This document shows, in pieces, positions 12,085 to 25,129 of a DNA stretch of 64,000 nucleotides; the stretch's first letter is position 1, and each line of letters starts with the position of its first letter. Made by a program: the position numbers and the translations under genes. Origin of the DNA: Conchocele bisecta (lineage: Eukaryota > Mollusca > Bivalvia > Lucinida > Thyasiridae); NCBI GenBank assembly GCA_029237695.1, contig CM055265.1:123526834-123590833 (forward strand), given 5' to 3'. Below the pieces are notes generated by a model. It made no database searches and was not told the origin of the DNA. It saw only the letters and a program-made list of their open reading frames with translations.

Positions 12085-12650
12085 GCCTAAACTAGGGTTT
12101 GGGCAGTCTAAACTGGTTTAAGCTCAATTCGTGGTTTAGGCTATCAGAAACCCAAGTTTGAGAGTTTAAACGGTGGTTTCTGCCGCCAAGTGCACAATAA
12201 TTGCTCAAACCAGGGTTTAAGAAAACTACAGTTTGGGATCACGATTGGCTGTTTTTTTTTCTTAAACTATGGTTTGAGTCCAAACTAGGGTTTGTGCTTT
12301 TTTATTGAATTACATTCGAAAATGGCAGTTTCTGGCCAAATGCACAATAAATGCTCAAAATGGGGTTTGGGAGCCTGAACCATGGGGTTTAGAGAATTAT
12401 TGTGCATTTGGCGAGCCTAAACTAGGGTTCGGGCAGTCTAAACTGCGGATTAAGTCAAACCGTGGTTTAGATTATCAGAAATCCTAGTTTGAGAGTCTAA
12501 ACGTTGGTTTGAGCCGCCAAGTGCACAATAATTGCCCAAACCAGGGTTTAAGAAAACTACCATTTGGGATCTCAAATGGCAGTTTAAGCACAAAGTAGGA
12601 TTTGAGGAGACTAAACTAGGGGTTAAGCTCCAAACCCATTTGGCTTGCAT
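12085..12650. repeat. Duplicated ~320 bp unit built from AAACTAGGGTTT-like motifs
   Basis: Two direct copies (about 12085-12290 and 12400-12620) share GAGCCTAAACTAGGGTT, CCGCCAAGTGCACAATAATTG and GGGTTTAAGAAAACTAC. Inside each, the short motif AAAC(C/T)(A/T)GGGTTT recurs in both orientations about every 25-40 bp. The motif resembles telomere-type composition but is not a telomeric array. Reading frames here are repeat-derived. Confidence 0.7.
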
Positions 12651-13124
12651 TACACACCCTAACTTACAAAAGTGTTATATCGAACTAATTGCCGTGATGA
12701 AAAATATGAAACTAGTAGACGACATCTGTAATAGTTACTGCCATAATTGAGGTGTTCATGTGTTTGATCAACCTACATGTACCCATGGAACACCAAGCCG
12801 CGAAGTGGCGAGGTGTTTCATGGGCACGTGCAGGTTGTTTAAACACATGAACACCTCATTTAAGGCAGTAACTGACTTACACATCGACTTACCGACTACC
12901 GTTGCTAGTATTCAGTGGAAATTTTGAATTTCCATTTGGCATTAAAGGAACTGTCTCTACAGTGGTGACAGCCGATCCATGTACGCATGCTGCCAGTGGG
13001 ATTATACGTGTCCCATTGCCACATTTCCCATTATTATTTGTGTTTGACGTCTAACGTATACGTATACGTATACGAAGCAAGTACTCAATATGCTATATAA
13101 TATACATTGGAAAATGCTTACATA

Positions 13125-16100
13125 AACTAGAAATGGACGCTTGTCGACAAGCGCATGTGTATCCCCCTCTCCAGATACACAAGTAGTTTGAAAAAAGGGT
13201 TTTCAAGTTATGCTCCGGAGACAAAATCAGTGACGGAAAAACAAAGGGAGATAACTAAAGAATTAGTGATGCAAGAGTTGTCATTCTTGCAGGACACACC
13301 TTTAGGGTCGTGGTCTATGCATGTGTGAAGTTTCATGAAAATATTCCAAAGGGTGTTCGAGTTATGCTCCAGACACGAAATCAGTGCACGAAACAACAAA
13401 GGGAGATAATTAAGAAATTAACAACGCAAGAGTTGTCATTCTTACGTGCGACACACCTTTGGGTCGTCTTCTATGCATGTGTGAAGTTCAAGAAACTAGA
13501 AAATGTGTTCATAGAACACGGATGTCCCACATATCGCTTTGATAATAAATGAGGCCAAATTGCAAGTCAAAATTGTCTTTTACCTGAGCGTTAAAGTTTT
13601 TGAAGAGCACCAAGTATGTGACCTTGACCCTGGCTTGGCGGGGGCAGGACAAACGTGGATTTGGCACAGGGCGGTAGAGGACCATTAGAGCAATGCATAT
13701 ATGAAATATGAAGCTGATCCGTGAAAGAAAACAGAAATTATAAGATATTTACCTGAGCGTTAAAGTTTTTGAAGCACTAAGTATATGATGTTAACCCTGG
13801 GCTTTGCGGGGGCGGGACGAACGTGGATTTGGCACAGGGCGGTAGACGACCATTAGAGCAACGCGTATATGAAATATGAAGTTGATCCGTGAATGGAAAT
13901 AAAAATTATAAGATATTTACCTGAGCGTTAAAGTTTTTGAAGCACCAAGTGTGACCTTGACCCTGGGATTGGTGGGGCAGGACGAACGTGGATTTGGCAC
14001 AGGGCGGTAGAGGACCATTAGAGCAATGCGTATATGAAATATGAAGATGATCCATGAAAGAAAACAGAAAGCATAAGATATTTACCCAAGCGTTAATGTT
14101 TTTGAAGCACTAAGTATGTGACCTTGACCCTGGGATTGACGGGGGCAGAACGAACGTGAATTTGGCACAGGGCGGTAGAGGACCATTAGAGCAATGCGTA
14201 AATGAAATATGAAGCAGATCGGTCGAAGGATGAAGAAATTATGAGACATTTACCCGAGTGTTAAAGTTTTGTGACGGACGGACGGACGGACGGGAGGACG
14301 GGACGCACGTTCCTACGAATGAATACTTGTTGGGTTTTTACTGTATAAAAATACCCAACAAGAGTACCCAACACTATCCTAACCCTACCCAATAAGATCC
14401 CCGTACGCTTACAACAAGTACCCATTCGTGTGTGCGGACGGACGGACGGACGGACGGACAAGGGTAACACTAAATGCCCCCTCCACTATCGTGGTGGGGC
14501 ATAAAAATATTCCAAAGGGTACAAAATCAGAGCACGAAACAACAAAGGGAGATAAGTAAACAAGAATTCCGCGGAATCAGATGCCTCGCCTTGTCCAGCC
14601 TTGACCTCGAGCCTGGGCCCGAAAGCAATTTTCACTGGCCCGAACATATTATACAATTATTGACTAGTGAACCATAGAATATCAGATTATACTCTATGGC
14701 TCACTAGTCAATAATTGTTTTATTATATGATAATAGTCTGTATATAGCACTTACGACCTTATGCTACTAGACAACAAGAAACGAGGCAAAGCCACGAAGG
14801 CCAGGTTTTTTCCAAGCATAGACACTTGGATAACATAATTATACCCACTTTTTGTAGACAAGATGGCCGTGGCCTGCATGTCGCGCCTTGGGGCGAGGCA
14901 TGGACACTAAAAAAAAAAGGGATAGTAGATGGAAAAACTTTAACCAAAAAACTTTAACCGGACACACGGACGAACGGACGGACGTATGCCAAAATGCTGA
15001 CGATATCGCGCTTTCCGCAAGCAGGTGTGACAATGATGATAAACACCCATGTGAAGTATCAAGGTATTGGGTGAAGCAGTTGCAGAGATATAGTACACGA
15101 AAAAACTTTAACAAAAAAATTCAAAGTAATTTGACCTTGACATTGGGCACAGGATCGCACTTTCCGCAAGCAGGTGCGACAATGATGATAAACACCCATG
15201 TGATGTATCAAGGTATTGGGTGAAGCAGTTGCAGAGATATAGTACATGAAAAAACATTAACAAAAAAATTCAAAGTAATTTGACCTTGACATTGGGCACA
15301 GGATCGCGCTTTCCGCAAGCAGGTGCGACAATGATGATAAACACCCATGTGAAGTATCAAGGTATGGGTGAAGCAGTTGCAGAGATATAGTACACGAAAA
15401 AACTTTAACAAAACAATTCAAAGTAATTTGACCTTGACATTGGGCACAGGGGCCGCACGGTTGGGGGTTAGAATGAAAATATGGATGATGATAAACACCC
15501 ATGTGAAGTTTCAAGGTAATGGGCGAAGCAGTTGCAGAGATATAGTATAACGAAAAAGTTTTAACCAAAAATCTCTAACCAGACGTACGTTAAAAAGTTA
15601 ACGTTGAAAATGGCTAAGTCAATTACGTAGAAATAATAGGTGAAGGTAAAAAAATGGTCACATGTTGGATAGTTGTATGTGGTAGGCACCCCTTGGTTAT
15701 GAAGCTGTGAAAGTTGGTGGTCCTAGGTGGTACAGTACCAAAGAAATGGACTTAAACACGAAAACTTAACATTGTAAACGCGAAAACTTAACATTGAAAA
15801 TGGCTAAGTCGACTGCGCGGAAAAAATGGGTGAAGTTAAAAAAAAAAGTAACATGTTGGATAGTGATATGTGGTGGGTACCCCTTGATTATGAAGCTGTG
15901 AAAGTTTGGTGGTCCTAGGTGGTACAGTAACAAAGAAATGGACTCGAAGTGGTCAGTGGTCAGTTGCACATGCTAGCACATGCACAGGTGAATAGTCTGT
16001 ATATAGCACTTACGACCTTATGCTACTGGACAAAAATTGAAAAATAATTTGAAGAAAAAAAAATGAAAAAAAAAAATGGAATTTTTTTTTTTTAAATAAT

Positions 16101-17797
16101 AATGCTTGCTACTGGAGCCCAGATTTTTTTTAATAGTCCTATATTTATCTACATATATCTGCACAGGTCCACATACTGCCACAATATTGTCAACACAGTT
16201 TAGGTAAATGTAATAATTTAGCTGTATAAATTACCTGTAATAAGTTAGTGGTCAGTTAAAAAATTGAAAAAGAATGTAAAAAAAAATTTAAACAAAATTT
16301 GAAAAAAAAAGTTGAAAAATTAAAAATAATAATGCTTGCTACTGGAGCCCAGAATTTTTTTTTAATAGTCCTATATTTATCTACATATATCTACACAGGT
16401 CCACATAATGCCACAATATTTTCAACACAGCTTACGGAAATGTAATATACAAAATTTTTTTTAAAAGATAATGCTCGCTACTGGAGCCCAGAATTTTTGT
16501 TAATAGTCCTATATTTATCTACATATATCTGCACAGGTCCACATACTGCCACAATATTGTCAACACAGTTTACGGAAATGTAACAATGTACCTGTATAAA
16601 TTACCTGTAATAAGTTAGTGGTCAGTTAAAAAATTGAAAAAGAATGTAAAAAAAAAAAATGGAAAAAAAAATTAAATAAAAAAAAAGAAAAAGAATAATG
16701 CTCCCTACTGGAGCCCAGAATGTTTTTTAATAGTCCTATATTTATCTACATATCATATATACACAGGTCCACATATTCCCACAATATTTTCAACACAGTT
16801 TACGGAAGTGTAATATAATCATTTACCTGTATAAATTACCTGTAAGTTGTCAGTGGTCAGTTGCACATGCTAGCACATGCACAGGTGAATAGTCTGTATA
16901 TAGCACTTACCACCTTATGCTACTAGACAAAAATTGAAAAATAATTTGAAAAAACAAATGAAAAAAAGAAAAATGGAAAAAAAAAGTTTAAAAATAATAA
17001 TGCTTGCTACTGGAGCACAGAATTTTTTTTTAATAGTCCTATATTTATATACATATATCTGCACAGGTCCACATAATGCCACAATATTTTCAACACAGTT
17101 TACGGAAATGTAATATAATCATTTACCTGTATAAATTACCTGTAATTGGTCAGTGGTCAGTTGCACATGCTAGCACATGCACATGTGAATAGTCTGTATA
17201 TAGCACTTACGACCTTATGCTACTAGACAAAAATTTAAAAATAATTTGAAGAAAAAAAAAGAAAAAAGAAATGAAAAAAAAAAAAAAAAAAAATGAAAAA
17301 AAAAAGTTTAAAAATAATAATGCTTGCTATTGGAGACCAGAATTTTTTTTAATAGTCCTATATTTATCTACATATATCTGCACAGGTCCACATAATGCCA
17401 CAATATTTTCAACACAGTACCCAATGTAGTAATTTACCTGTATAAATTACCTGGTCAACAGTGGTCAAGCACTGGACATCTGCACATGCTAGCCCATGCT
17501 AGCACATGGTTCTCCCAGTCTCTATTGTTCTCTCTACAGGTAAGGTGTACAGAGCACACGAGAAAAGGTGTACAGAGCAGATGAGAAAACAGGTCTTCAT
17601 GCATTATTGTCCAGTTTGTAGAGTGCGCAAAACAAAAAATGGAGATAACTGAAAAATTAGCTACGCAAGATTTGTCATTCTTGTGCGCGACACACCTCCG
17701 GGTCGTGGTCTATGCATGTGTGAAGTTTCATGAAAATATTCCAAAGGGTGTTCGAGTTATGCTCCGGACAAGAAGTGTCTGCGGCGGACGCGGACGC

Positions 17798-17834
<37 letters not shown>

Positions 17835-17882
17835 CGCGCTGTCAAATCCATAGTATCCCCCGACGGAGTCCGGGGGATACAA
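13125..17882. repeat. Composite satellite, copy 1 (~4.76 kb)
   Basis: Modules in order are: 13125-13555, units with GGGAGATAACTAA and a stretch reading CATGAAAATATTCCAAAGGG; 13580-14290, four to five ~168 bp units starting near 13582, 13751, 13919, 14084 and 14252; (GGAC)n and a hairpin at 14474-14502; 14850-15600, units with TTGACCTTGACATTGGGCAC; 15600-15960, two diverged units; 16000-17480, A-rich units with CTACTGGAGCCCAGA; 17513-17882, ending in (GGACGC)n and a hairpin at 17853-17880. The same order recurs at 57831-62802. There is no genuine coding content; open frames are translated repeats. Confidence 0.85.
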
Positions 17883-19012
17883 TTATACTAATTCACAGAT
17901 AATGCCAGGCTAGTGTATATTGATATCGTGTTTATCAGGAAAGGCTAAGCAGTTTTCGAGCCGAGCCTCATTATCATGATATCGAAAGACACTAGACTAG
18001 TATTCTATTTATGATGATAACGTTTTATGCTAGCCAATGATCATATATAAAATAATAGAACCCGGACTTGTTTACCGTACGTGATTATACTGACGTCGTT
18101 CGGTAGCGTCATGTGACGTCGTTCGTCCAATAGACACGATATGTACAGACACAATCAAATAAATTACAGTCAAGGCAATTGCTAATCACCCAGCTATATA
18201 AAATATATTTGTAATTGAAGGGCCTCTCATCGGCCAGTGCTGTGCGTACAACTGTACATGCACGTGCAGCATATGTATGCATATATATATTATTGAGTGG
18301 TCAGTTATAAAAGTCATTTACGAGGGGTTTTCAATAATTAATTTCCCAACACATACATGATCCCAATAAAATTAAATTACATTAATTTAATAAATGAAAA
18401 CTATTACTATACTTAAAACAACAATTAAATTTAAAGACACATGATCTTAGGTATGTGCAAATAAGGATGAATTGTGTTAACTTAGTTAACACTATTTTAT
18501 TTCTAGATTCACATGGAATGTCTTAACCAAATAGTGCCTATAAGTCGTCTTGAAAAGAATCAGGGTTTGGTAAAATATGTGTGATATATCAAATCATTAA
18601 TAGCGTTGCGAACGCTAGTTTTGTGTACATTCGATGGTTACTATTTTATTTAGTTTAATTAATTCCACATGTGTCTATAATATAAACATAGACTGTGTGG
18701 AACAGCATTTTATTTCAAACTAAAAAACGTTATGTTTCACAAAGTGTGCTTCCTGGTACTGCAATAGCGAAATGCGTTACCACCTTATCTCCCCTCTTCA
18801 ACAGAGTCTATGATAGTATATGATATAAGAAAACACAAACTCTGGCCTTCGATTGAATAAAATGGTGCGGGTCGTGTGGTCATTTGGAGCCAATAAAGCG
18901 AAAAGAAAATGCACGTTGAATATCATCCTCTCGTCATAGCTTCCAATGTGCATGATCATGTGGTTACAAAACAACAACAACAGCTGAAAGAGTTGAAAGC
19001 TCGCCCACTCCA
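17883..19012. other. AT-rich DNA with one dispersed-repeat end, no gene recognised
   Basis: Near 17905-18000 is a sequence with GCTAGTGTATATTGATATCG and its approximate inverse, related to the repeat end at about 57182-57235. The rest has no recognisable coding, RNA or repeat structure apart from homopolymer tracts. Confidence 0.45.
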
Positions 19013-19312
19013 AAGTAAGTATTATTTGATATTGTCCTTAATATGCAACGGATTTTGATGAAATATGTAGCAGCAAACGCGTCTTCGTGAGCTGCATGTG
19101 GTGGTCCAGGGAGTTTGACTCAGACTTATGTTGTTTTTGCGAAGAATCTATTTCCGTGTCGGAGACACGGAAATCGATTCTTCGCGAAAATGACAGACGT
19201 TTGGGCCAACATATAGAGACCACCAAATGCAGCTTAACAAGACGCGTTTGATGCGCCATATTTCATCACACTCCGTTACGTAATAAGGACAATATAAAAT
19301 AATAATTACTTT
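19013..19312. mobile_element. Palindromic MITE-like element (~300 bp)
   Basis: The arms (about 19013-19130 and 19195-19312) are inverted copies. The left arm contains ATATTGTCCTTAATATG and GATGAAATATG, and the right arm contains CATATTTCATCA and AAGGACAATAT. The centre has an additional perfect palindrome around CCGTGTCGGAGACACGG flanked by TTCGCGAAGAATC. It is non-coding; both strands read openly only because of the palindrome. Confidence 0.75.
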
Positions 19313-19731
19313 GAATCGGATGGATTCTGGAAGTTTCAGTATTTGTTGTTGTTGTTAGTACCACGTGATCATACACCTTGGCATCGTTTCTTATGACATC
19401 AGTAAACTCGTTAACAAATAGCATAGTAAATCAATACGCATGTAAAATCCTCTCTCTCTATATATCGCTTTTTAGAGACCTACTGCAATATGCCACTTCA
19501 CGAGTGGCTGTACAGTAGGTTTGTAGCACTGTACTGTTATTTACTGAACGCCCCTCATTTATGTCCTATTTCTGTCGGTGGCAATTGTCTTTCCACGTGC
19601 TAAACTATACGTGTACACATATATATACTGTAGACTACGTGTGGGAGATTCACCAGGTAATATTTATTTTTTTTTCAACAATGTTCTACATTATCGTTTC
19701 GACATTTCTGCCGTCCGTCTGTATATATTTG

Positions 19732-20345
19732 TATGCCCCACCACGATAATGGAGGGGGCATTTAGTGTTACCTTTGTCCTTCCGTCCCGTCCGTCCGTCC
19801 GTCCGTCCGTCCTTCCTTCTTTCCGTCCGTCACGAACCTTGTAACTCGTAAAACGTTTAAACCGTTCTAGCTACAGACGTGAAACTTGGAATGTAGGTTC
19901 TTTATGATAAGTATATGCGTAGTGTTTTTGATTGGACCCCCGGGTCATGGATTATCTCGCTCTTTACGACTTACAATTTGATCATTTTGCTTCGTAACTC
20001 ATAACAACCGTTATAGTTAGACATTTCTGCCGTCTGTCTGTATATATTTGTTATGCCCCACCACGATAGTGAAGGGGGCATTTAATGTTACCCTTGTCGT
20101 TCCGTCCCGTCCGTCCGCCCATTCGTCCGTCACCAACCTTGTAACACGAATAACGTTTTAAACCGTACTAGCTACATAAGTAAAACTTGTTATGTAGCTT
20201 CCTTATGACGAGTAGATGCGCAACATTTATTTCGAATTTTTATTCGACCCCCCAGGTCATGTATTATCTCCCTCTTTTCGACTTAGAATTTGAACAGTAT
20301 CTATTTTTACTTTGACACTGAACCATGTATAATCCCCCCCCCCCC
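19732..20345. repeat. Two reverse-oriented repeat ends: hairpin plus (GTCC)n
   Basis: At 19732-19762 and again at 20052-20080 a hairpin with arms TATGCCCC and GGGGGCAT precedes a (CCGT)n tract, about 19785-19815 and 20100-20125. About 150 bp of related unit sequence follows each. This is the inverted counterpart of the hairpin/GGAC end at 14430-14502. A C-run ends the region at 20334-20352. Confidence 0.72.
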
Positions 20346-20819
20346 CACCCCCCGTTTTGGAAACTGCAGCATTTGTAAGTCGAATATATGTACTATCTTT
20401 ATCATCATTCGCCATCCAAATTAGCGTGTTATATTCTTCATGTAATCATTCCGATGATCGCAATGCTACATTCAATTGGTGACAATATTAAGGAAATTAT
20501 ATTTATTGATAGGCGATCAACATAAGCAATGATCAAACTGCACGGATACGCAGAATGGTTTGGCCTACGCTAGCCATTGTAAGACCGCATTTCTTATGCG
20601 GTGGTCCACGTGTCACTTCACGCTATGACCATAGAAACACAGCGTGTGTGGTTTACCGTGAACCGCGACTTTTTCGTGCCAAGGTTTGCATATACATGTA
20701 GATGCAAACTTTTCTATTGTCTACAGGTGTTCAAATTGCTTACCAACCTCTGACAAACAATAGAGTTGATGTGTAAGTAAGGAACTCGGCTGGTAATGTT
20801 AAGTACATGATTGATTTCA

Positions 20820-20945
20820 TTGAACTTATATTCTGCAATAATTATGCTATAATCATAATCTGTCAGAACTTTGATTGGTGATTATAGCATAATCTCCAGT
20901 GAATTATTTCCCTTTGGATTATGCTATAATCATACTGTGTCGGGC
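20820..20945. repeat. Repeated/inverted GATTATGCTATAATCA motif
   Basis: Three copies of a palindromic motif of the type ATTATGCTATAATCAT occur within 125 bp, in both orientations. No gene is present. It could be a small foldback element. Confidence 0.5.
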
Positions 20946-21161
20946 CTGTCTACAATTATTCGCATATTTCGACGCTTTCGTCAATACATACACCTGTTAA
21001 GTTAATAATACAATGCTACACTATATAGTTAGAACTGTTGTTAGAACCGATGCACTACGTTACCACGTGTGCAAGGGCACACTTCGGTTTCAAGCTGCCA
21101 ATCATATACTAGTGTAGCGGTTCGAAAGCGCATTTAGGGTCGGAACTACATTCAAAGAAGT

Positions 21162-21266
21162 ACAGTGGGGTCAGCGTGTAAGCGCACACACGAACGAACA
21201 CGACAGGTTGGAACCAACCTGTCGTGTTCGTTCGTGTGTGCACTTACACGCTGACCCCACTGTATT
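21162..21266. repeat. Near-perfect 105 bp palindrome
   Basis: The left arm (TACAGTGGGGTCAGCGTGTA onward) and the right arm (ending GACCCCACTGTA) are inverted copies around CAGGTTGGAACCAACCTG at about 21213. It is a small MITE-like hairpin. Confidence 0.8.
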
Positions 21267-21554
21267 TTCTTCGACTAGTACATAAACTATTAACTATTAC
21301 ATAATTCATGTGTATGTGCTTTCCGTGTACAGTTCAATGCATGTAAATGGCAGTACACTGAAAGAACGTCGAAAGATTACGAACTATCATAGCAAATGGG
21401 GAATTAAATTCCGCATTTGCTATGACAATTTCGTAAAATTTTGACGTCATTTACGAAACCTATCGTAAATGTTGTAAATAGCTTTCATGAAATATCGCAT
21501 ATGTTCTTAGGTACAAAACCATATGGCGTGTCTCATATTCATATTGTCCTGTAT

Positions 21555-21656
21555 ATAGAGAATAGTAGGTTAGTGCCGTGAATGGGAAAACATATCTGGC
21601 AGCCGTGCCGCGCCAGATATTTTTTCCCATTCACGGCACTAACCTACTATTCTATT
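21555..21656. repeat. Small foldback element, AGAGAATAGTAGGTTAGTG family
   Basis: The ~45 bp arms AGAGAATAGTAGGTTAGTGC... and its inverse are separated by a short GC loop (near 21600-21612). Single arms of the same sequence occur at about 52275-52310 and 56178-56215. Confidence 0.75.
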
Positions 21657-22282
21657 TATCAACACTATTCTATTTATCAACACCTAAAATGGCTTTAAAA
21701 TGCAAAAGTAGTATTGACTGGATATCAAAAATGTTTCACGGCACTGTGTTTCACGGCACATGCGCACTGTGTTGACGGGGGTACTACCTTCTACAGCCCA
21801 CCCTCCCACACCTCTCCACCTCACCAAGAAGCCAAACTCCGTATTCACCAGTAACTGCATGTTGGTGTTCTCCATTGGTAATGTTTCAAACTACATGTAC
21901 ATGTAGTACCCTAAAGTATAAATACAAGTTTATAAATGTCACCCTGACACGAACCCTATTTTATTATATACCTACCCATGACTACATAGTTATACGATGT
22001 AAATAAAAGTCATATGTTCTCGTCGATGAAATAAACATCTTCCGGTGAAAATACGACTACTTCCGCTATCTATATTCATAACGCGCACCCTCAGTGCCGG
22101 ACTGCAAATAGGCTGCAAATACACATTCATTACCGTATACAGTCTAAAAAACTGCTAATTTCCATGGAGCGGTATATAATAAATAGAATATTCATATTTT
22201 TGCAACGAATATGACATATATGTTCATTGAGTGGTGTGGAATGTCCATATTTCACGAGTGCCGTTATTCTATCTATTCTATT

Positions 22283-22566
22283 TGTTTATGTCAGTGTCTG
22301 TCTCTTCACGGTATACTACATGTAACAATGAGACACATCTAATACTGACATGTTTATGTCATTGTCTGTCTCTTCACGGTATACTACATGTAACAATGAG
22401 ACACATCTAATACATGTTTATGTTTATGTCAGTGTCTGTCTCTTCACGGTATACTACATGTAACAATGAGACACATCTAATACTGACATGTTTATGTTTA
22501 TGTCAGTGTCTGTCTCTTCACGGTATACTACATGTAACGATGAGACACATCTAATACTGACATGTT
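22283..22566. repeat. Four-copy tandem repeat (~70 bp unit)
   Basis: Four nearly identical units contain GTCTGTCTCTTCACGGTATA and CAATGAGACACATCTAATAC. Spacing varies slightly through a short TGTTTA insertion. No coding role is visible. Confidence 0.85.
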
Positions 22567-22739
22567 TTATCGCTTGTAGTGTAATAACACAGTGTAATAC
22601 AAATCATAACACACTAAATATGCAAATTAGTTCGCTACATACAAGTTTTAATAACAGTATACATTCAGTGTATGATTATCTGCTTATTCAACACATATAA
22701 TCTAACAATTGTGATGATTCAAAATGCTATTTATTAAAC

Positions 22740-23100
22740 TAGTTCACTAATGTCATAAGAAACTCGGTCGTAGTTTCGAGCCTCACCTCAAAATATATAT
22801 TCAGTCCTAAAATTAGAACAACCTGATCTGGTGCCAAGCCCTCGCCACACCAGCATCATTTATCCCATCCCCTAAAAGTAATAGAATTAGCGCCAATCTT
22901 ACTTTTATATATGGGGCATACTCTCACATACAAGAAAGCCAAAAATGTACGTGTGGGCCAAATCCGGTATAGTGGGTTCCGGAAAGTATGAACCCAATCG
23001 TTAAGCCAGTTTAGTCGCCTTTTACGACAAGCAATGGCTACTGCAGCACTATTCTCAGGATCAGTTGATCCCGCCCCGGTGCCTGCACGGGGCGATTCTA
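22740..23100. repeat. Dispersed repeat family D, copy 1
   Basis: It contains ATATATTCAGTCCTAAAAT, GGTGCCAAGCCCTCGCCACACC-type sequence, GTACGTGTGGGCCAAATCCG and a block like GGATCAGTTGATCCCGCC. Related copies are at 23815-24170 (same orientation) and 56785-57100 (diverged). It looks like a non-autonomous element common in mollusc genomes; its class is unknown. Confidence 0.6.
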
Positions 23101-23814
23101 CGAAAGGAAGGTTTTGATGTAGTTTAAATCAATTTTAGTTCAACTAAACTAATGCTTACATTTAAATCAGTGTATTGCATATGTTTATGTATAATTTGAT
23201 GTTGTGGGATGTAAAATTTATATGTTTGGTGTTAGATGAAGGACAGAACGTTCACTTCTCAGAAGGAGCATTCCTTTTGCGAAAGGAACAATTTTGTTTC
23301 TGCGATACGAATGTTTTTTTTCCTCCAAGTTAAATGCTTTTTTTAATATTCATTAATATTATGTTAATGCATTTTTAATTATAATGCATTAGACATAATT
23401 TTATATTATTATAAAACGTATTCCTTTTGGGGAATGCGTGATCCTTTTTGGGAAGGAATTGTCGGGAAAGGAAACTTTTCTGGGTGTTACGAAACACCAA
23501 AATACACCCAAATCGGAACCCCACACAAATATAGTCCAAATGCACCAAATGCACCGCAAATACATCCTACAACGTATCCCACAGTAGTGTACCGGTATTC
23601 GATGTATATGAAAGGAAAAGATCGTCGCAAAATGACGATTGTTCTACGAAAGGAAGGTTTTAATGCTGTTCAAATCAATAGATTAGCTAAACTTATACTT
23701 ATAAGTTAAATCTATTGATTAAGTCATTGTATTTAATAGGTTTATATATATAATTTGATATTATGTTGGACAGCATTCAAAGGAACATTCCTTTCTAGGA
23801 AGGAGTGATTGATT
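23100..23814. repeat. Repeat with GAAAGGAA/TTCCTTTC motifs
   Basis: Paired segments reading CTACGAAAGGAAGGTTTT occur near 23100 and 23645, with associated AT-rich sequence. Related sequence in the opposite orientation is at 30400-30835. The open frame at 23434-23709 lies inside this repeat and shows no domain, so it is not called as a gene. Confidence 0.5.
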
Positions 23815-24170
23815 GAGTATTGGTGCTTAACGGCCTATCATCTGCCAGGGTCATTTAAGGCCGGGCCAACGGGATGGATTATCCCGTATTCAACCTGTCC
23901 ACAATGAGGGAAATTCCCAAAATCAGAACTCAATATTTACAGAACTATATATTCAGTCCTGAAATCAGAATATCATGACCTGGTGTCAGGTCCATGCCGC
24001 ACCACAGTCACTTAGCTCTGCCCCAAAGTAATAGGATTAGCTTTAAGCTTATTACTTCTTAATGGAGCATAACATGTTTAGCTCTCAAGTACAGGGGGCA
24101 TGTAAATGAGGGCCAAACCATGTAAGTCGGCATTCCGGAAAGGATGAATACCGATCGTTAAACTACCCTT
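23815..24170. repeat. Dispersed repeat family D, copy 2
   Basis: It shares TATATATTCAGTCCTGAAAT, AAAGTAATAGGATTAGC and the final block GATGAATACCGATCGTTAAA with the copy at 22740-23100. A GGTGCTTAACGGCC-type start at about 23820 is shared with 56490-56510. Confidence 0.6.
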
Positions 24171-24276
24171 CGTCCCTCGGGCCCATGGAATAATAGAAAA
24201 TAAATGTTTTTAGCTGGAAATATCATTGTTCTGTATTATGTCGAATAGGTTTACATCGTTTACCAATATTTTGTAG

Positions 24277-25129
24277 GCTGCGAAAACCAAGGCTTACGAC
24301 AACCTCCGCGATGCTGTGAAGAGGGAGTCACTGTTCAACCCGCCGGACACATTGCCGTGTGACGAGTGTTCAACATCTTATGCTGGAATCGATCGGGTGG
24401 CATCACACATCATCAAATATGATATCTGCGATATCAATGGTACACCATTAGAAACAACCGGGGATGGCAATTGCTTATTCAATGCAGTCAGTATATTGCT
24501 GTGTGGAAACGAGACATTTTATGTTAAGCTCCGATATCTGACATGTATGAAATTGGTCGTGAATCACGAAACTTACATGAAACATCCTAGGCGAAAACAA
24601 ATTCAGTCAGTATGCTGCAGCTATGAGAAAGCTACAAAAGACTGTGCAATACTTGGAAACTTTTCAAGTGGTTGGACAATAATAGCCCTGACAGACGTCC
24701 TCAAACGACCACTCCGAATTATATATCCACCGTATAACTGATAACCCGAAGGATCTCGAGTCGTCTGAATCAATGAATTGTCTGTACACTCCTGTTTTTG
24801 AGATCTTGGAGTCAACCCCACTACATGTATTGTGGTTCAGACTTGGGCAAGTCCCAGTCCCTGGACAGTATTATGCTACTAATCACTTTGGGGCTGTTCG
24901 CTGTGTCACTGCTAAGTTCAGAGATTTTCCCAAGAAATGTATTTCTCCACAAAGCAAGTGTACGAGTTCAAAAGTTGAGTCACCGATTCAAACGTTCACG
25001 GTCGTGTCTGAACAAGATTCTAGAGAAAATGATCGGATTATCCTGCCTAAAAAGGATTCTACCTCGTCGTCAGAAACATTCTTAAGAGAAGAAACGCGCA
25101 TTACGTTGTGTGCCAGTCGGCAGTCCTAA
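24277..25129 (+). pseudogene. OTU-type cysteine protease domain of a MULE-like transposon protein
   Basis: A plausible 3' splice site (AATATTTTGTAG, ending 24276) precedes an open segment. It contains GDGNCLFNAV near 24460-24495, the catalytic-cysteine block of OTU-family deubiquitinating proteases. About 130 codons later, in another frame, is YATNHFGAV near 24865-24895, fitting the C-terminal catalytic-histidine block. A stop and frameshift near 24741 separate the two. OTU domains fused to or encoded with MULE transposases are known in invertebrate and plant transposons. The region leads without a gap into 25130-27337, which carries the transposase, so one former gene is inferred. The role of the OTU domain in such transposons is unproven. 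It is broken as read. Confidence 0.75.

Noticed and set aside
17639..17902. Frame with an alternating Asp-Ala tract
   Set aside because: The tract is the translated (GGACGC)n microsatellite at the end of the composite satellite, not a protein.
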